Positions 15,165 to 22,932 of a DNA stretch of 46,974 nucleotides are shown piece by piece (position 1 is the stretch's first letter; each line of letters opens with the position of its first letter). Source of the stretch: Chloroflexota bacterium (GTDB lineage Bacteria; Chloroflexota; Anaerolineae; UBA4142; SHND01). The position numbers and the translations under genes are program-made. The stretch lies in NCBI GenBank assembly GCA_016209205.1, contig JACQWQ010000202.1, positions 1-46,974 on the forward strand. The letters are read 5' to 3'. The notes beneath the pieces are model-generated. The model had not been told where the DNA came from. It did not search any database and saw nothing but the letters and a program-made list of their open reading frames with translations.

Positions 15165-15215
15165 GTGACGGGTGACGCGTGACAGGTAGAAATTCTGCGC
15201 GTCACCGGTCATCCG
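15165..15215. repeat. GTGACGGGTGACGCGTGACA word palindrome
   Basis: GTGACGGGTGACGCGTGACA is followed by GCGCGTCACCGGTCA, an imperfect inverted word repeat upstream of the minus-strand membrane protein gene. The same word family (CCCGTCACCCGTCACCCG) recurs at 21026-21045. Confidence 0.6.
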
Positions 15216-15250
15216 ACTGCTCGTGTGCCGCTAGGCGCAGGAACGGCTGG

Positions 15251-15817
15251 TCAATCTTGCCAATGTTCCGCTAACCACGTATGCGCCGTTGCGCGAAATT
15301 TGCCCCATTCCCGCCAGTGTGCGGGCAAACTCGACAAATAATGTGCGACGACGCGCAGCTCGATAGCGTCCGCATCCATGAAACCGGAAATGGGCTCATC
15401 GGGATCCGTCGGCTGCGGCGTGCGCGCAAACTCTTCGGTCTGAAAAACAAAAGAGGGATAAATCACTTTTTCGTCATCAAACCAAAATACATTTTCCAAC
15501 ACTCCTAGCAGATGCAGCGTTTGCGGCGTAAAACCGATTTCCTCGAACCCTTCGCGCTGCGCCGCGTCATCGGCGGCTTCGGCTTGACGAATGCCGCCGG
15601 TCGGCAAACGATATACGTTTTCAGGATAATGCGGTTTCGTATGCAGCAAAACTTGATTGCCACCGCGCGGCACAACCAAAATGATCTCGCCGCGCCGGCG
15701 CGTCAAGCGCCGCACCCAATCGCAAAAATTTAGAGAGCGCGGCGCAAATTCAAATGTCGCGCGCGCTGGTTCGCCGTACCGGCGCGCGAGGTTCTCGATT
15801 TCTTGTTCGTTAATCAT
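15251..15817 (-). CDS. Nudix hydrolase
   Basis: This 188-residue protein has a complete Nudix box: G-x5-E-x7-REGFEEIGF, beginning at GGIRQAEAADDA. The box binds magnesium and hydrolyses nucleoside diphosphates linked to another group. The ATG at 15817 overlaps the end of surE by 8 bases and has AAGGCG upstream, so it is preferred to a TTG at 15844. Lying directly behind surE, a nucleotide phosphatase gene, it may help in nucleotide clean-up; the substrate is not predictable. Confidence 0.88.
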   Translation of the reverse strand: MINEQEIENLARRYGEPARATFEFAPRSLNFCDWVRRLTRRRGEIILVVPRGGNQVLLHTKPHYPENVYRLPTGGIRQAEAADDAAQREGFEEIGFTPQTLHLLGVLENVFWFDDEKVIYPSFVFQTEEFARTPQPTDPDEPISGFMDADAIELRVVAHYLSSLPAHWREWGKFRATAHTWLAEHWQD

Positions 15818-16604
15818 CGGCAAGCGCCTTGAGGGTCTTGGCAAACGATTTCAAGCTCTCGCGCGCGGTCAAATCAAACGTCAGCGGCGACACCGATACG
15901 ATGCGCTCGACCGATACCGCGTAAATATCCGAATCACGCTCCAGGTTGTCGTGATTGATCATCACATCGTAGCCAATGAACTTGCCCGCTTCGACCAGGG
16001 AACGGAAATACGCCTGTTGTGACGCGCGCGTAACACGCCACTTGGTTTCGCGGGTGGCATCGCTCGGCACATTGACATTGATGACCGGAATCTCGCGCGC
16101 GATGTGGTGCAGCAAAATTTGTTTTGCCAATTTGCGCGTCCACATTGCCGCAATCGAAAAATCAATCAGAGTACTGTGCGACAGATGATATTCCTTTGCG
16201 GTTTCAAGCGAGACGGCGAGTGCGGGGACACCATCCGCCGCCGCTTCCAGCGCTGCGCCCACCGTGCCGCTGATCGTCAAACCATTGCCGAGATTTTCGC
16301 CATAGTTAATGCCGCTGACGACTAGCGCGGGCGGGCGCGGTACACCCAGCATCAAAGCGTAACGCACACACACCGCGGGCGATGCATCCACCGCAATCGT
16401 AGTCACATTGGTGTTGGCGAGACGCAACGTAGATTTGACCACTGGACGTTGTTTCCACGCAAACGAGCGCCCTTTGGAAGATTGTTGTTCCAGCGGCGCC
16501 ACGACCATCAATTCCCCCAAGCCGCGCAGCGCGCGCACGGCAGCAAGCAGCCCCGGCGATTCCACGCCGTCGTCATTCGTAACTAAGATGAGTGGTTTGG
16601 ACAT
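15810..16604 (-). CDS. surE: 5'-nucleotidase SurE
   Basis: SurE removes phosphate from nucleoside monophosphates and is tied to stationary-phase and stress survival. The 264-residue protein begins MSKPLILVTNDDGVESPGL, with the metal-binding DD at 10-11, and has the conserved SSKGRSF, SGINYGENLGNGLTISGTVG (metal-binding Asn) and INVNVP. The ATG at 16604 matches the family start. It is 7 bases downstream of a small membrane protein gene and overlaps the Nudix gene. The length is typical. Confidence 0.95.
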   Translation of the reverse strand: MSKPLILVTNDDGVESPGLLAAVRALRGLGELMVVAPLEQQSSKGRSFAWKQRPVVKSTLRLANTNVTTIAVDASPAVCVRYALMLGVPRPPALVVSGINYGENLGNGLTISGTVGAALEAAADGVPALAVSLETAKEYHLSHSTLIDFSIAAMWTRKLAKQILLHHIAREIPVINVNVPSDATRETKWRVTRASQQAYFRSLVEAGKFIGYDVMINHDNLERDSDIYAVSVERIVSVSPLTFDLTARESLKSFAKTLKALADD

Positions 16605-16611
16605 AGATTCA

Positions 16612-17016
16612 TCAACGCGCCAACAGATTGGCAATAATGACTAGCGCTACGCTCAGTCCGATCAAGAGTGCAGGTCCGATAAAAGAATATGCGCGGCTTT
16701 CGCGTTCCACTCCGAACGCGCTGACTGTCGCCAACACGCCAACGACCAGCGCGGGCAAACCCAGCGCCATAAAATCGAGATACGCCGCCGCGCCCCATAC
16801 ACCCGCGCCGAACCACAACATCAACGCGGCGTTTTCGTTATGCGGGTTTTGCGCCAAGAACATGAGAATCACCGAGGCGGCGAGCAGCAGGATGAGCAAT
16901 AGATTAAACGGCTGCGCCATCCCGACGCCCGAGCTCACGACCAATACCAGCGTCAAAGTAAAAACGACAAAGGCGACCAGCAGCGCAACGAGAGGCAAAC
17001 GGGAGAGGAGCGACAT
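16612..17016 (-). CDS. Small four-helix membrane protein
   Basis: This 134-residue protein has four hydrophobic segments: VALLVAFVVFTLTLVLVV, LLLILLLAASVILMFLA, an alanine-rich LPALVVGVLATVSAFGV and a C-terminal FIGPALLIGLSVALVIIANL. There are no motifs that define a function. The start MSLLSRLP at 17016 is chosen because the upstream ATG adds a non-hydrophobic extension of low quality. It heads a surE-Nudix gene set and is divergently arranged to the response-regulator gene. Confidence 0.65.
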   Translation of the reverse strand: MSLLSRLPLVALLVAFVVFTLTLVLVVSSGVGMAQPFNLLLILLLAASVILMFLAQNPHNENAALMLWFGAGVWGAAAYLDFMALGLPALVVGVLATVSAFGVERESRAYSFIGPALLIGLSVALVIIANLLAR

Positions 17017-17096
17017 GTCGGCGGAGATGATAGCGTGAAACGAAGCGAGTGTCAATGAATTGAAATCTTACATCTTGATTTGTAATTATCTTGGCA

Positions 17097-17125
17097 TTTA
17101 CCCACCGCTTGAACGTGAGTATAAT
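17097..17125 (+). promoter_or_regulatory. Promoter giving a near-leaderless mRNA
   Basis: TTTACC (17097-17102) and a perfect TATAAT (17120-17125) are 17 bases apart. Transcription would start about 17131-17134, at the ATG at 17135. Confidence 0.6.
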
Positions 17126-17134
17126 GGATTAGTC

Positions 17135-18517
17135 ATGGCGAACCTGCGCGTGCTCATTGCCGACGAAGATGGCCAAGAACGAACGTTAGCCCAGCGCGTC
17201 TTGACGCAGCAGGGCTATTTTGTCGTGCCTGCTTCCGACGGCGGCGAGGCGCTGACGCAGATGCAGAACGGCTCACTCGACGTCATCGTCGCTGCGGTCA
17301 CGCTGCCCAAACACGACGGTCTCGAAATCTTGCGCGCCGCACAGGAAAGAGCACGTCCCTTGCCCGTGATTTTACTTGCCGATGCGGCAAACATCGCACC
17401 GGCAGCCACTGGCGTACGCGCGGGCGCGTTTGATTATCTCGTCAAGCCCATTCAAGACATGACCCAGCTGGCGCTTTTAATAGACCGCGCCGCAGGGCAA
17501 GCGCCAATGCCGCGTCCGATACCGACAGGCGCACCCCCAGTCACTTTGCTCGCGCCGCCGCCCGTCGAAACCCAAACGAGCTTGGCGGCAAGCATCGCGC
17601 AAAATCAAGACCTCAACGTGCTGCTCAATCAATACGCTATCGAGCTCGCACGCGCGACGCGCGCGACGCATACCTTTGTTTTGCTGCCGCACAACGACGG
17701 ACAATTACATTTGACGGCGTCGCACGGCTTTACCGCGCGCATCGAGGCGGGACGCACCTACAATGCGCTTAGCGGCGAAAAATTCGCGCTGCGCATTGCC
17801 GCCGCCAAAAGCGTGCAATGGCTCCAACGCGGCGCGGACGATTCACCGCAAAACACTTTGGGCATTCCGCTGTTATTTCAAGACCGCATCATGGGGATTG
17901 CCATTGCGCACGAAACCGCGCCGCCCGAAACCATTTCTCCCGCGCTGCTCGCGTCTGTGCAAGAGTTGACGCAGCAAGCAGCCATCGGCATTGAATTGGC
18001 GCGTTTGTCCGCGCGCGTCAAGCGTTTGGAACCGCTCGACCCTGTGACGGGGCTGTTTAGCCGCGAACATTTTTTTGAACTGGCCGATCGCGATTTTCGC
18101 CGCGCGTGGCGCTTTGACCAAACGATGTGCGCGATCGTCATGGACGTAGACGATTTCGGGAATCTGCACTTGACGTTAGGTCCGCATGAAACGGATCAGG
18201 CGATGCGCCGCGTCGCCAGCACGGTACGCGACCACGTGCGTAAAGTGGATGTCGTCGGGCGCTTGAATCCGCACACGATTGGCTTTTCCTTGTGGATGGC
18301 AAAAAAAGAACACGGGCTGGCGGTCGCCGAACGCCTGCGTTTGTTGGTGGCAGAAATTCAAGTGCCCACGGCGGATGAGACGTGGCAAGTGACTGCCAGT
18401 TTCGGCGTCGCCGCGTACCGGAATTCCATCTCATCGGTTTTTGATTTATTTGGCATTGCAGACCAAGCGTTGCGCGCGGCGAAACGCGCGGGACACAATC
18501 GCGTCGAAGGAGTCTAA
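17135..18517 (+). CDS. Degenerate receiver-GAF-GGDEF regulator
   Basis: This 460-residue protein has an N-terminal receiver-like domain (residues 1-125, MANLRVLIADEDGQERTLAQ, with the conserved Lys in YLVKPI), a proline-rich linker, a GAF domain (about 165-300) and a GGDEF-fold domain (about 310-458, starting LDPVTGLFSREHFFE). The receiver phospho-acceptor Asp is Ala (A54 in DVIVAAVTLP), and the GGDEF active-site motif is replaced by NPHTI (378-382). Neither normal phosphorylation nor cyclic-di-GMP synthesis should occur, so the protein may work as a signal-binding or protein-interaction module. It is followed 3 bases later by the tail-anchored TPR gene, forming an operon. Confidence 0.88.
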   Translation: MANLRVLIADEDGQERTLAQRVLTQQGYFVVPASDGGEALTQMQNGSLDVIVAAVTLPKHDGLEILRAAQERARPLPVILLADAANIAPAATGVRAGAFDYLVKPIQDMTQLALLIDRAAGQAPMPRPIPTGAPPVTLLAPPPVETQTSLAASIAQNQDLNVLLNQYAIELARATRATHTFVLLPHNDGQLHLTASHGFTARIEAGRTYNALSGEKFALRIAAAKSVQWLQRGADDSPQNTLGIPLLFQDRIMGIAIAHETAPPETISPALLASVQELTQQAAIGIELARLSARVKRLEPLDPVTGLFSREHFFELADRDFRRAWRFDQTMCAIVMDVDDFGNLHLTLGPHETDQAMRRVASTVRDHVRKVDVVGRLNPHTIGFSLWMAKKEHGLAVAERLRLLVAEIQVPTADETWQVTASFGVAAYRNSISSVFDLFGIADQALRAAKRAGHNRVEGV

Positions 18518-18520
18518 ATC

Positions 18521-19378
18521 ATGAGTGCGTGGGACAATCCGGCAGAGATGTTGGCGCGAGCACAAGCGGCGCGCGCCCAGGGGGATCGCGACTTGGCGTA
18601 TCAGCTGTACGCGCGTGCGAGCGAATTGAATCCCCAAGACGCACACGCGTGGCAAGGACGCGCAGAGACGGCAACCAATTCCGATGAAGCGCTAGTGAGT
18701 TATGCGTACGCCGCCGCGCTGACCCCAGAGGACCAACCTCTCGCGCGAACGCTCGACGCTTCGATTGCGCACCGCATCACCGATTCCGCCAAAGGGGATG
18801 TGCCACTGCTGCTGGCGCTCGGGCAAGAACTCGCCGAAGTCGGACTCACCGAACGCGCCGGACCATTTTTTCAGCGCGCCGCTGATCTGGATCGCAGTTC
18901 GACCGATGCGCTGGTTTGGCTCGCCGGACTGGAACAAGATAAGGAGAAACAAACGGACTATCTGAATCGCGCGCTGGCGACTAACCCGCGCGACGCGCGC
19001 GCGCGCGCGGGATTGCTGGCAGTCCGCCCGCCCTCTTCCCCCCCCCCTGCTGCGGTACAAACTTCAAGCGCGTCGCGTCTGGCCGCCAGCACGGCGGCGA
19101 GTTCCGTGATCGCCAATGCGTCAACCGCCGAACGCGCGCAGAATCAAGCCGCTGCCGCCAATGCGTCAAGCCAACTCGAACCGAGCATGGAACGTTTGCG
19201 CCGACTCCGCGCGTCGATGCCCACCGAACCGCCGTCGCGTCCGGCGCCTGCGCCCGTTGCACAAATGCAAGCGTCTGCGCCGACGAATGACAAATGGTTG
19301 CGAATCGTCCTGCTGGTCCTGCTGGGCTTGGTCGTCGTCTTTGCCTTTGCGGGAATTTTCTTGCTGCTGAACAAATAG
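18521..19378 (+). CDS. TPR protein with C-terminal membrane anchor
   Basis: This 285-residue protein begins with TPR helices (residues 8-170, for example AQAARAQGDRDLAYQLYARA and RAGPFFQRAADLDRSSTDAL), continues with a long Ala/Ser/Pro-rich linker, and ends with one hydrophobic segment (IVLLVLLGLVVVFAFAGIFL) and a short LLNK tail. It is therefore probably tail-anchored with the TPR part in the cytoplasm. A run of nine C (19038-19046) encodes prolines in the linker. The 3-base gap to the regulator upstream suggests that the two act together, perhaps as a membrane scaffold for the degenerate regulator. Confidence 0.8.
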   Translation: MSAWDNPAEMLARAQAARAQGDRDLAYQLYARASELNPQDAHAWQGRAETATNSDEALVSYAYAAALTPEDQPLARTLDASIAHRITDSAKGDVPLLLALGQELAEVGLTERAGPFFQRAADLDRSSTDALVWLAGLEQDKEKQTDYLNRALATNPRDARARAGLLAVRPPSSPPPAAVQTSSASRLAASTAASSVIANASTAERAQNQAAAANASSQLEPSMERLRRLRASMPTEPPSRPAPAPVAQMQASAPTNDKWLRIVLLVLLGLVVVFAFAGIFLLLNK

Positions 19379-19410
19379 GGGTAAACGAATAAATTCGTCA
19401 TTACGCCTTG

Positions 19411-19442
19411 AAAAAAGACAGGCGCGGTATTCACCGCGCCTG
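19411..19442 (-). terminator. Intrinsic terminator of the cold-shock gene
   Basis: CAGGCGCGGT and ACCGCGCCTG form a perfect 10-base stem around a 4-base loop; on the minus strand it is followed by TCTTTTTTC. Confidence 0.92.
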
Positions 19443-19470
19443 CAGATGATTTGTCGCGCCAAAGGACGGA

Positions 19471-19683
19471 TTAGGACGCCTTGGTGACATTTTCAGCCTG
19501 TGGTCCCTTGTTGCCTTCCACGATGGTAAATTCTACCTTGTCGCCTTCATTGAGGGCGCGGTAGCCATCCATCTGGATTGCCGAGTAATGAACGAAAACA
19601 TCCTTGCCGCCGTCACGCGCAATAAAGCCGTAACCCTTGGCAGAGTTGAACCACTTGACTGTGCCGTTGATCCGGTTCTCCAT
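19471..19683 (-). CDS. cspA: Cold-shock protein (CspA family)
   Basis: This 70-residue OB-fold nucleic-acid chaperone has RNP1 KGYGFIAR and RNP2 DVFVHYSAI, and starts [17 protein letters not shown]. It binds single-stranded RNA and DNA and melts structures at low temperature. GGAGGTG is placed 7 bases before the ATG. The gene has its own strong promoter about 245 bases upstream, giving a long structured leader like those of E. coli cold-shock genes, and a strong terminator downstream. It is a single-gene transcript. Confidence 0.97.
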   Translation of the reverse strand: MENRINGTVKWFNSAKGYGFIARDGGKDVFVHYSAIQMDGYRALNEGDKVEFTIVEGNKGPQAENVTKAS

Positions 19684-19928
19684 AGAGTTTCACCTCCTTT
19701 CGTTTTGGGATTGGGTAAGGGGAGCGAGGTCTAACCTTGGGTGAATTTGCGTTGGAATAAAAAAACGCCACGCCTCAAGCCGCCTACTCACCATTGGCTT
19801 GCGCTGTAGCGCTGATTGGAATAAAGCGAAGGAATACAGGCACGTGTAAGAACCAATTTGACTGGCTGTATGCGTGCCTCATTCGTCGTACTGGAACTGT
19901 ACTGCATTTTCGCACGTACCACCAAACG
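19684..19928 (-). promoter_or_regulatory. Long 5' leader of the cold-shock gene
   Basis: About 245 transcribed bases separate the predicted start of transcription from the ATG. No open reading frame fits within it. The length is typical of thermosensing csp leaders, but I have not folded it. Confidence 0.5.
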
Positions 19929-19934
19929 TCGGCA

Positions 19935-19963
19935 AGAATACCAAAAATCCAATTGCTTGTCAA
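19935..19963 (-). promoter_or_regulatory. Promoter of the cold-shock gene
   Basis: On the minus strand a perfect TTGACA (19958-19963) and TATTCT (19935-19940) are 17 bases apart. From 19964 to 20063 no further signal is seen. Confidence 0.65.
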
Positions 19964-20063
19964 GCGCGCGTTAGAACGAAATGAAAACGCGGTGAGAATT
20001 TCCAAACCTACCCGGTCTCCGTTGCGTGCAGTCCGCGTAGGTTTTTTGTAGTACAATCGCATC

Positions 20064-20915
20064 GTGCCAGGGACTCGCTTTGTATATCCGCTCACAGTCA
20101 ATTTGTACGATTTGGATTTGCGCGAAGAGGTATCCTGCGCTACGCTTTTTCGGTATTTTGAAGAGACAGCCCTGCGGGGTTCGGCGCACTTTGGCTTTCC
20201 GTTGGAATGGTATCGCGCCCGGCAGCAGTTCTGGGTCATTCGGACGATGCAGATGGAACGTCTGTGCGCGCCGCGCTATTTGGACGAATTGGAAATCAGC
20301 ACGTGGATTTCTGCGATGGCGCGCGTGCGTTCGGACCGCAATTATCTGGCGCGCCGCGCGTCGGATGGACGCGTGATGGCGCGCGCGATCGCCAATTGGG
20401 TGTACGTGGATGCCGCGCAAATGCAGCCGGTGCGAATTCATCCGGACATCGTGGCGGTGTTTGACCGGCGCGAAAAACCCGCGCTCTCGCCGCTGGGCAA
20501 AGTGACGCTGCAACCGGAATTACCCGCCCGGTTTGAATTCACCTGCACGCGTGTCGCGCAGTGCTATGAAGCCGATTCCGCCAAGCACGTCAACAACGCG
20601 ATTTACGTGGACTGGTTGGAAGAGGCGATCCGTGACACGCTGCGCGCGATGAACTGCGCGCTTGCATACGATGGTTCGACGCCGCTGCTGTGGTTTTACC
20701 GTCACGCGTTGGAATACGCGCGCCCTGCCTTGCCCGGTGACACCGTTTCCATTCACACGCGGCTCTTGCGCTGCGGCCATTCCTTTGGCGAGTGGGAACA
20801 AGAAATCTGCCATGCGACATCGGGCGAACAAATGCTGCGCGCGATCACGACGACGGTATGGGTTGACACGCGCAATCGCGTCGTCCCGTGGCGCGCCGCT
20901 GTACGCACGAATTAG
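20064..20915 (+). CDS. Acyl-ACP thioesterase
   Basis: This 283-residue protein matches the FatA/FatB acyl-ACP thioesterase family (two tandem hotdog domains). The first hotdog starts FVYPLTVNLYDLDLREEVSC; the second begins near residue 155 and contains SAKHVNNAIYVDWLEEAI, the conserved NN-containing helix motif. These enzymes release free fatty acids from acyl carrier protein and set chain length. The start is GTG at 20064; no good Shine-Dalgarno sequence is seen, with TACAAT just upstream. In bacteria without plant-type lipid synthesis the exact substrate is uncertain. Confidence 0.85.
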   Translation: MPGTRFVYPLTVNLYDLDLREEVSCATLFRYFEETALRGSAHFGFPLEWYRARQQFWVIRTMQMERLCAPRYLDELEISTWISAMARVRSDRNYLARRASDGRVMARAIANWVYVDAAQMQPVRIHPDIVAVFDRREKPALSPLGKVTLQPELPARFEFTCTRVAQCYEADSAKHVNNAIYVDWLEEAIRDTLRAMNCALAYDGSTPLLWFYRHALEYARPALPGDTVSIHTRLLRCGHSFGEWEQEICHATSGEQMLRAITTTVWVDTRNRVVPWRAAVRTN

Positions 20916-21063
20916 ATGTTTTCTAAATCCTTTCTCATCTTGCTTTTGTGAAAGCACGCGACAATACTCGAACAGGCATGAATTTCTTTGCGCAATTGAC
21001 GCAACAAGATTTTGTGCGGCTTGCCCCCGTCACCCGTCACCCGCCACCCGTTCAGGAGGTCGA

Positions 21064-22677
21064 ATGGTTCGCCGCATTGCTGCGCTGGTTTTGATTTTGC
21101 TCGCCGGCTGCGCGACGCCGACCGCGCTATCGCCTACGGCATCCCCCCCCCCCACGCCGCTGGTTCTCCCAACCTTGCCGCCTGCCGGCGCTACCATCCT
21201 GGCTTCGGATTTTGGCAAAGCACGCCCAACGCTCGACCCTACCACTGCGGCGAGTTTGCCCACACCGCTGCCTACCGATCCCCCCCCCCCTACACCGGTC
21301 GCTGCCGGATTTGATTTCGCGCTGCGCGGCGAGTTTAGCAAAGAACTGAACAAGATCGAAAACAAAACGTTCTACTCGATACAGTGGGAATTGAATGACG
21401 ATCTTTCCGAGCTGCGCGGGACACAGCGCGTCGGTTTTGCCAATCGCACCAAGCAACCGCTCGACGCAATTTACTTTCGCCTCTTTGCCAACGCGAACAA
21501 AGGAGAGGGACAAATTCGGATTGATCGCGTTGCCGTCGGCAGTCTTAGAGTATTTACGGAATTGCAAAACGACGAGACGGTATTAAAGGTCTGGTGGGGC
21601 GACCAGCTAGAGCCGGGACGCCTGGCGGTGCTCAACCTCGAATACACCATCCAAATCCCCCGCGAGGCAAAAGGGCGTTACAGTGATTTCACACGCACCG
21701 ATTGGCTGACCACGCTGCCCACTGTTTATCCCATTATTCCCGCCATTGACGACAAAGGTTGGCATCTGGAAACTCCGCCGGAATTCGGCGATCTGCTCTA
21801 TGCGGATAGCAGCACGTACGATGTAACCATCATAGCCCCCGTGCAGTACACGGTGATTACGACGGGAGAACTGGTCCAGGAAATTCGTTCGGGGAATCGC
21901 ATCCGCCGTCGTTTTATCGCCGCGCCCGTGCGCGATTTCGACGTCAATATCACAAACACGCTGGTTAAATCCTCCGCGCCTATGGACGGCGTGACGGTCA
22001 ATTCGTGGTCCAAACCAGAAGAAGCCGAAGCGGGCAAACGCGTGCTCGATTGGACGGTCAATGCGCTGCGCGTGTACGAAAAGCGTTTTGGGCCGTACCC
22101 CTTCAAAACGTTGGATGTGGTCGAATCGCCGACGACGGCGGGCGGCATCGAATATCCGGGCGTCATCACCATTGCAAGCAATTTGTACGCCGACCCCGGG
22201 CAACTGAACTTTTTTGAATTCGCCACCGCGCACGAGACCGCGCACCAATGGTTTTACTCGACGGTCGGGAACGATCAAGTCAATCAGCCGTGGCAAGACG
22301 AAGCGCTGGTGCAGTATGTGACGCTCGTGTATTTCGAGGACCGTTACGGCAAAGAAACGGCGGAACGCCTGCGCAGCGAGTTTTTTGAAAAGCAATACGA
22401 AGCGGCAAAACAGAAATATGGCGACCTCCCCGCGGGCTTGCCCGTGGGGGCGTACGATGAAGAAGCTTATGGCGCGTTTGTCTATGCCAAAGGTCCGCTC
22501 TTTTTCCAAGCCGTGCGCGAATTCATTGGCGACCAGGCATTTTTCCGCGCGCTGCAAAATTATTATCAACAGTTCAAGTACGCCAACGCGCAGCCGCAAG
22601 ATTTGATCAATGCCTTTAATCAAGCGAGCGGCAAAGACATCACGCCGCTGTACAGCAAGTGGATCGCAGGGCAATAA
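21064..22677 (+). CDS. M1-family metallopeptidase lipoprotein
   Basis: This 537-residue protein has a lipoprotein signal (MVRRIAALVLILLAGC, Cys 16), then a Pro/Thr-rich linker with two runs of eleven C (21143-21153, 21280-21290). The M1 aminopeptidase domain follows: the exopeptidase motif is GGIEYP, and the zinc site HETAH is at 390-394 with the third ligand E413. It would be anchored outside the membrane and cleave peptides. The downstream ARM-like C-terminal domain of classical M1 enzymes is absent, so it is the short form. AGGAGG precedes the ATG. The last 31 bases are repeated 67 bases downstream. Confidence 0.9.
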   Translation: MVRRIAALVLILLAGCATPTALSPTASPPPTPLVLPTLPPAGATILASDFGKARPTLDPTTAASLPTPLPTDPPPPTPVAAGFDFALRGEFSKELNKIENKTFYSIQWELNDDLSELRGTQRVGFANRTKQPLDAIYFRLFANANKGEGQIRIDRVAVGSLRVFTELQNDETVLKVWWGDQLEPGRLAVLNLEYTIQIPREAKGRYSDFTRTDWLTTLPTVYPIIPAIDDKGWHLETPPEFGDLLYADSSTYDVTIIAPVQYTVITTGELVQEIRSGNRIRRRFIAAPVRDFDVNITNTLVKSSAPMDGVTVNSWSKPEEAEAGKRVLDWTVNALRVYEKRFGPYPFKTLDVVESPTTAGGIEYPGVITIASNLYADPGQLNFFEFATAHETAHQWFYSTVGNDQVNQPWQDEALVQYVTLVYFEDRYGKETAERLRSEFFEKQYEAAKQKYGDLPAGLPVGAYDEEAYGAFVYAKGPLFFQAVREFIGDQAFFRALQNYYQQFKYANAQPQDLINAFNQASGKDITPLYSKWIAGQ

Positions 22678-22713
22678 GAGAGCCATTAATGCACAATGGG
22701 CAATGCACAACGA

Positions 22714-22744
22714 GCTGTACAGCGAGTGCATCGCAGGGAAATAA
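22714..22744 (+). repeat. Copy of the M1-peptidase 3' end
   Basis: GCTGTACAGC...ATCGCAGGGAAATAA repeats the final 31 bases of the peptidase gene (22647-22677) with 28 of 31 identical, including the stop codon. The 36 bases between them are a GCACAATGGGCAATGCACAA word repeat. Confidence 0.9.
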
Positions 22745-22775
22745 AGAATCGGGTCGTGGCGACCCGATTCTTTAT
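22741..22775 (+). terminator. Intrinsic terminator after the M1 peptidase
   Basis: AAAGAATCGGGTCG (22743-22756) and CGACCCGATTCTTT (22760-22773) make a perfect stem with a 3-base loop and flanking A/T. The left arm begins inside the copied stop region. Confidence 0.9.
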
Positions 22776-22795
22776 TAACCCACCCTATGCAGAAA

Positions 22796-22920
22796 ATGTC
22801 ATTTCAAGCCGTTCCCTCAATTCTTCGGGACATGCTTTGCGAGAAATCTCTTGCGGCGGAAACCGAGATTTCTCACGGAGCCTGCCACGCTTCGCTCGCA
22901 GCAGTGGTTCGAAATGACAT
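22796..22920. mobile_element. Palindromic MITE/REP-like element
   Basis: ATGTCATTTC (22796-22805) and GAAATGACAT (22911-22920) are terminal inverted repeats; an inner pair GAGAAATCTC (22841-22850) and GAGATTTCTC (22865-22874) forms a second stem. No coding capacity. It fills the gap between convergent genes. Confidence 0.65.
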
Positions 22921-22932
22921 GCAGAACATGAG

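Noticed and set aside
20662..21063. Long N-terminal extension of the M1 peptidase
   Set aside because: It overlaps the thioesterase gene, and the lipoprotein signal and AGGAGG mark ATG 21064.
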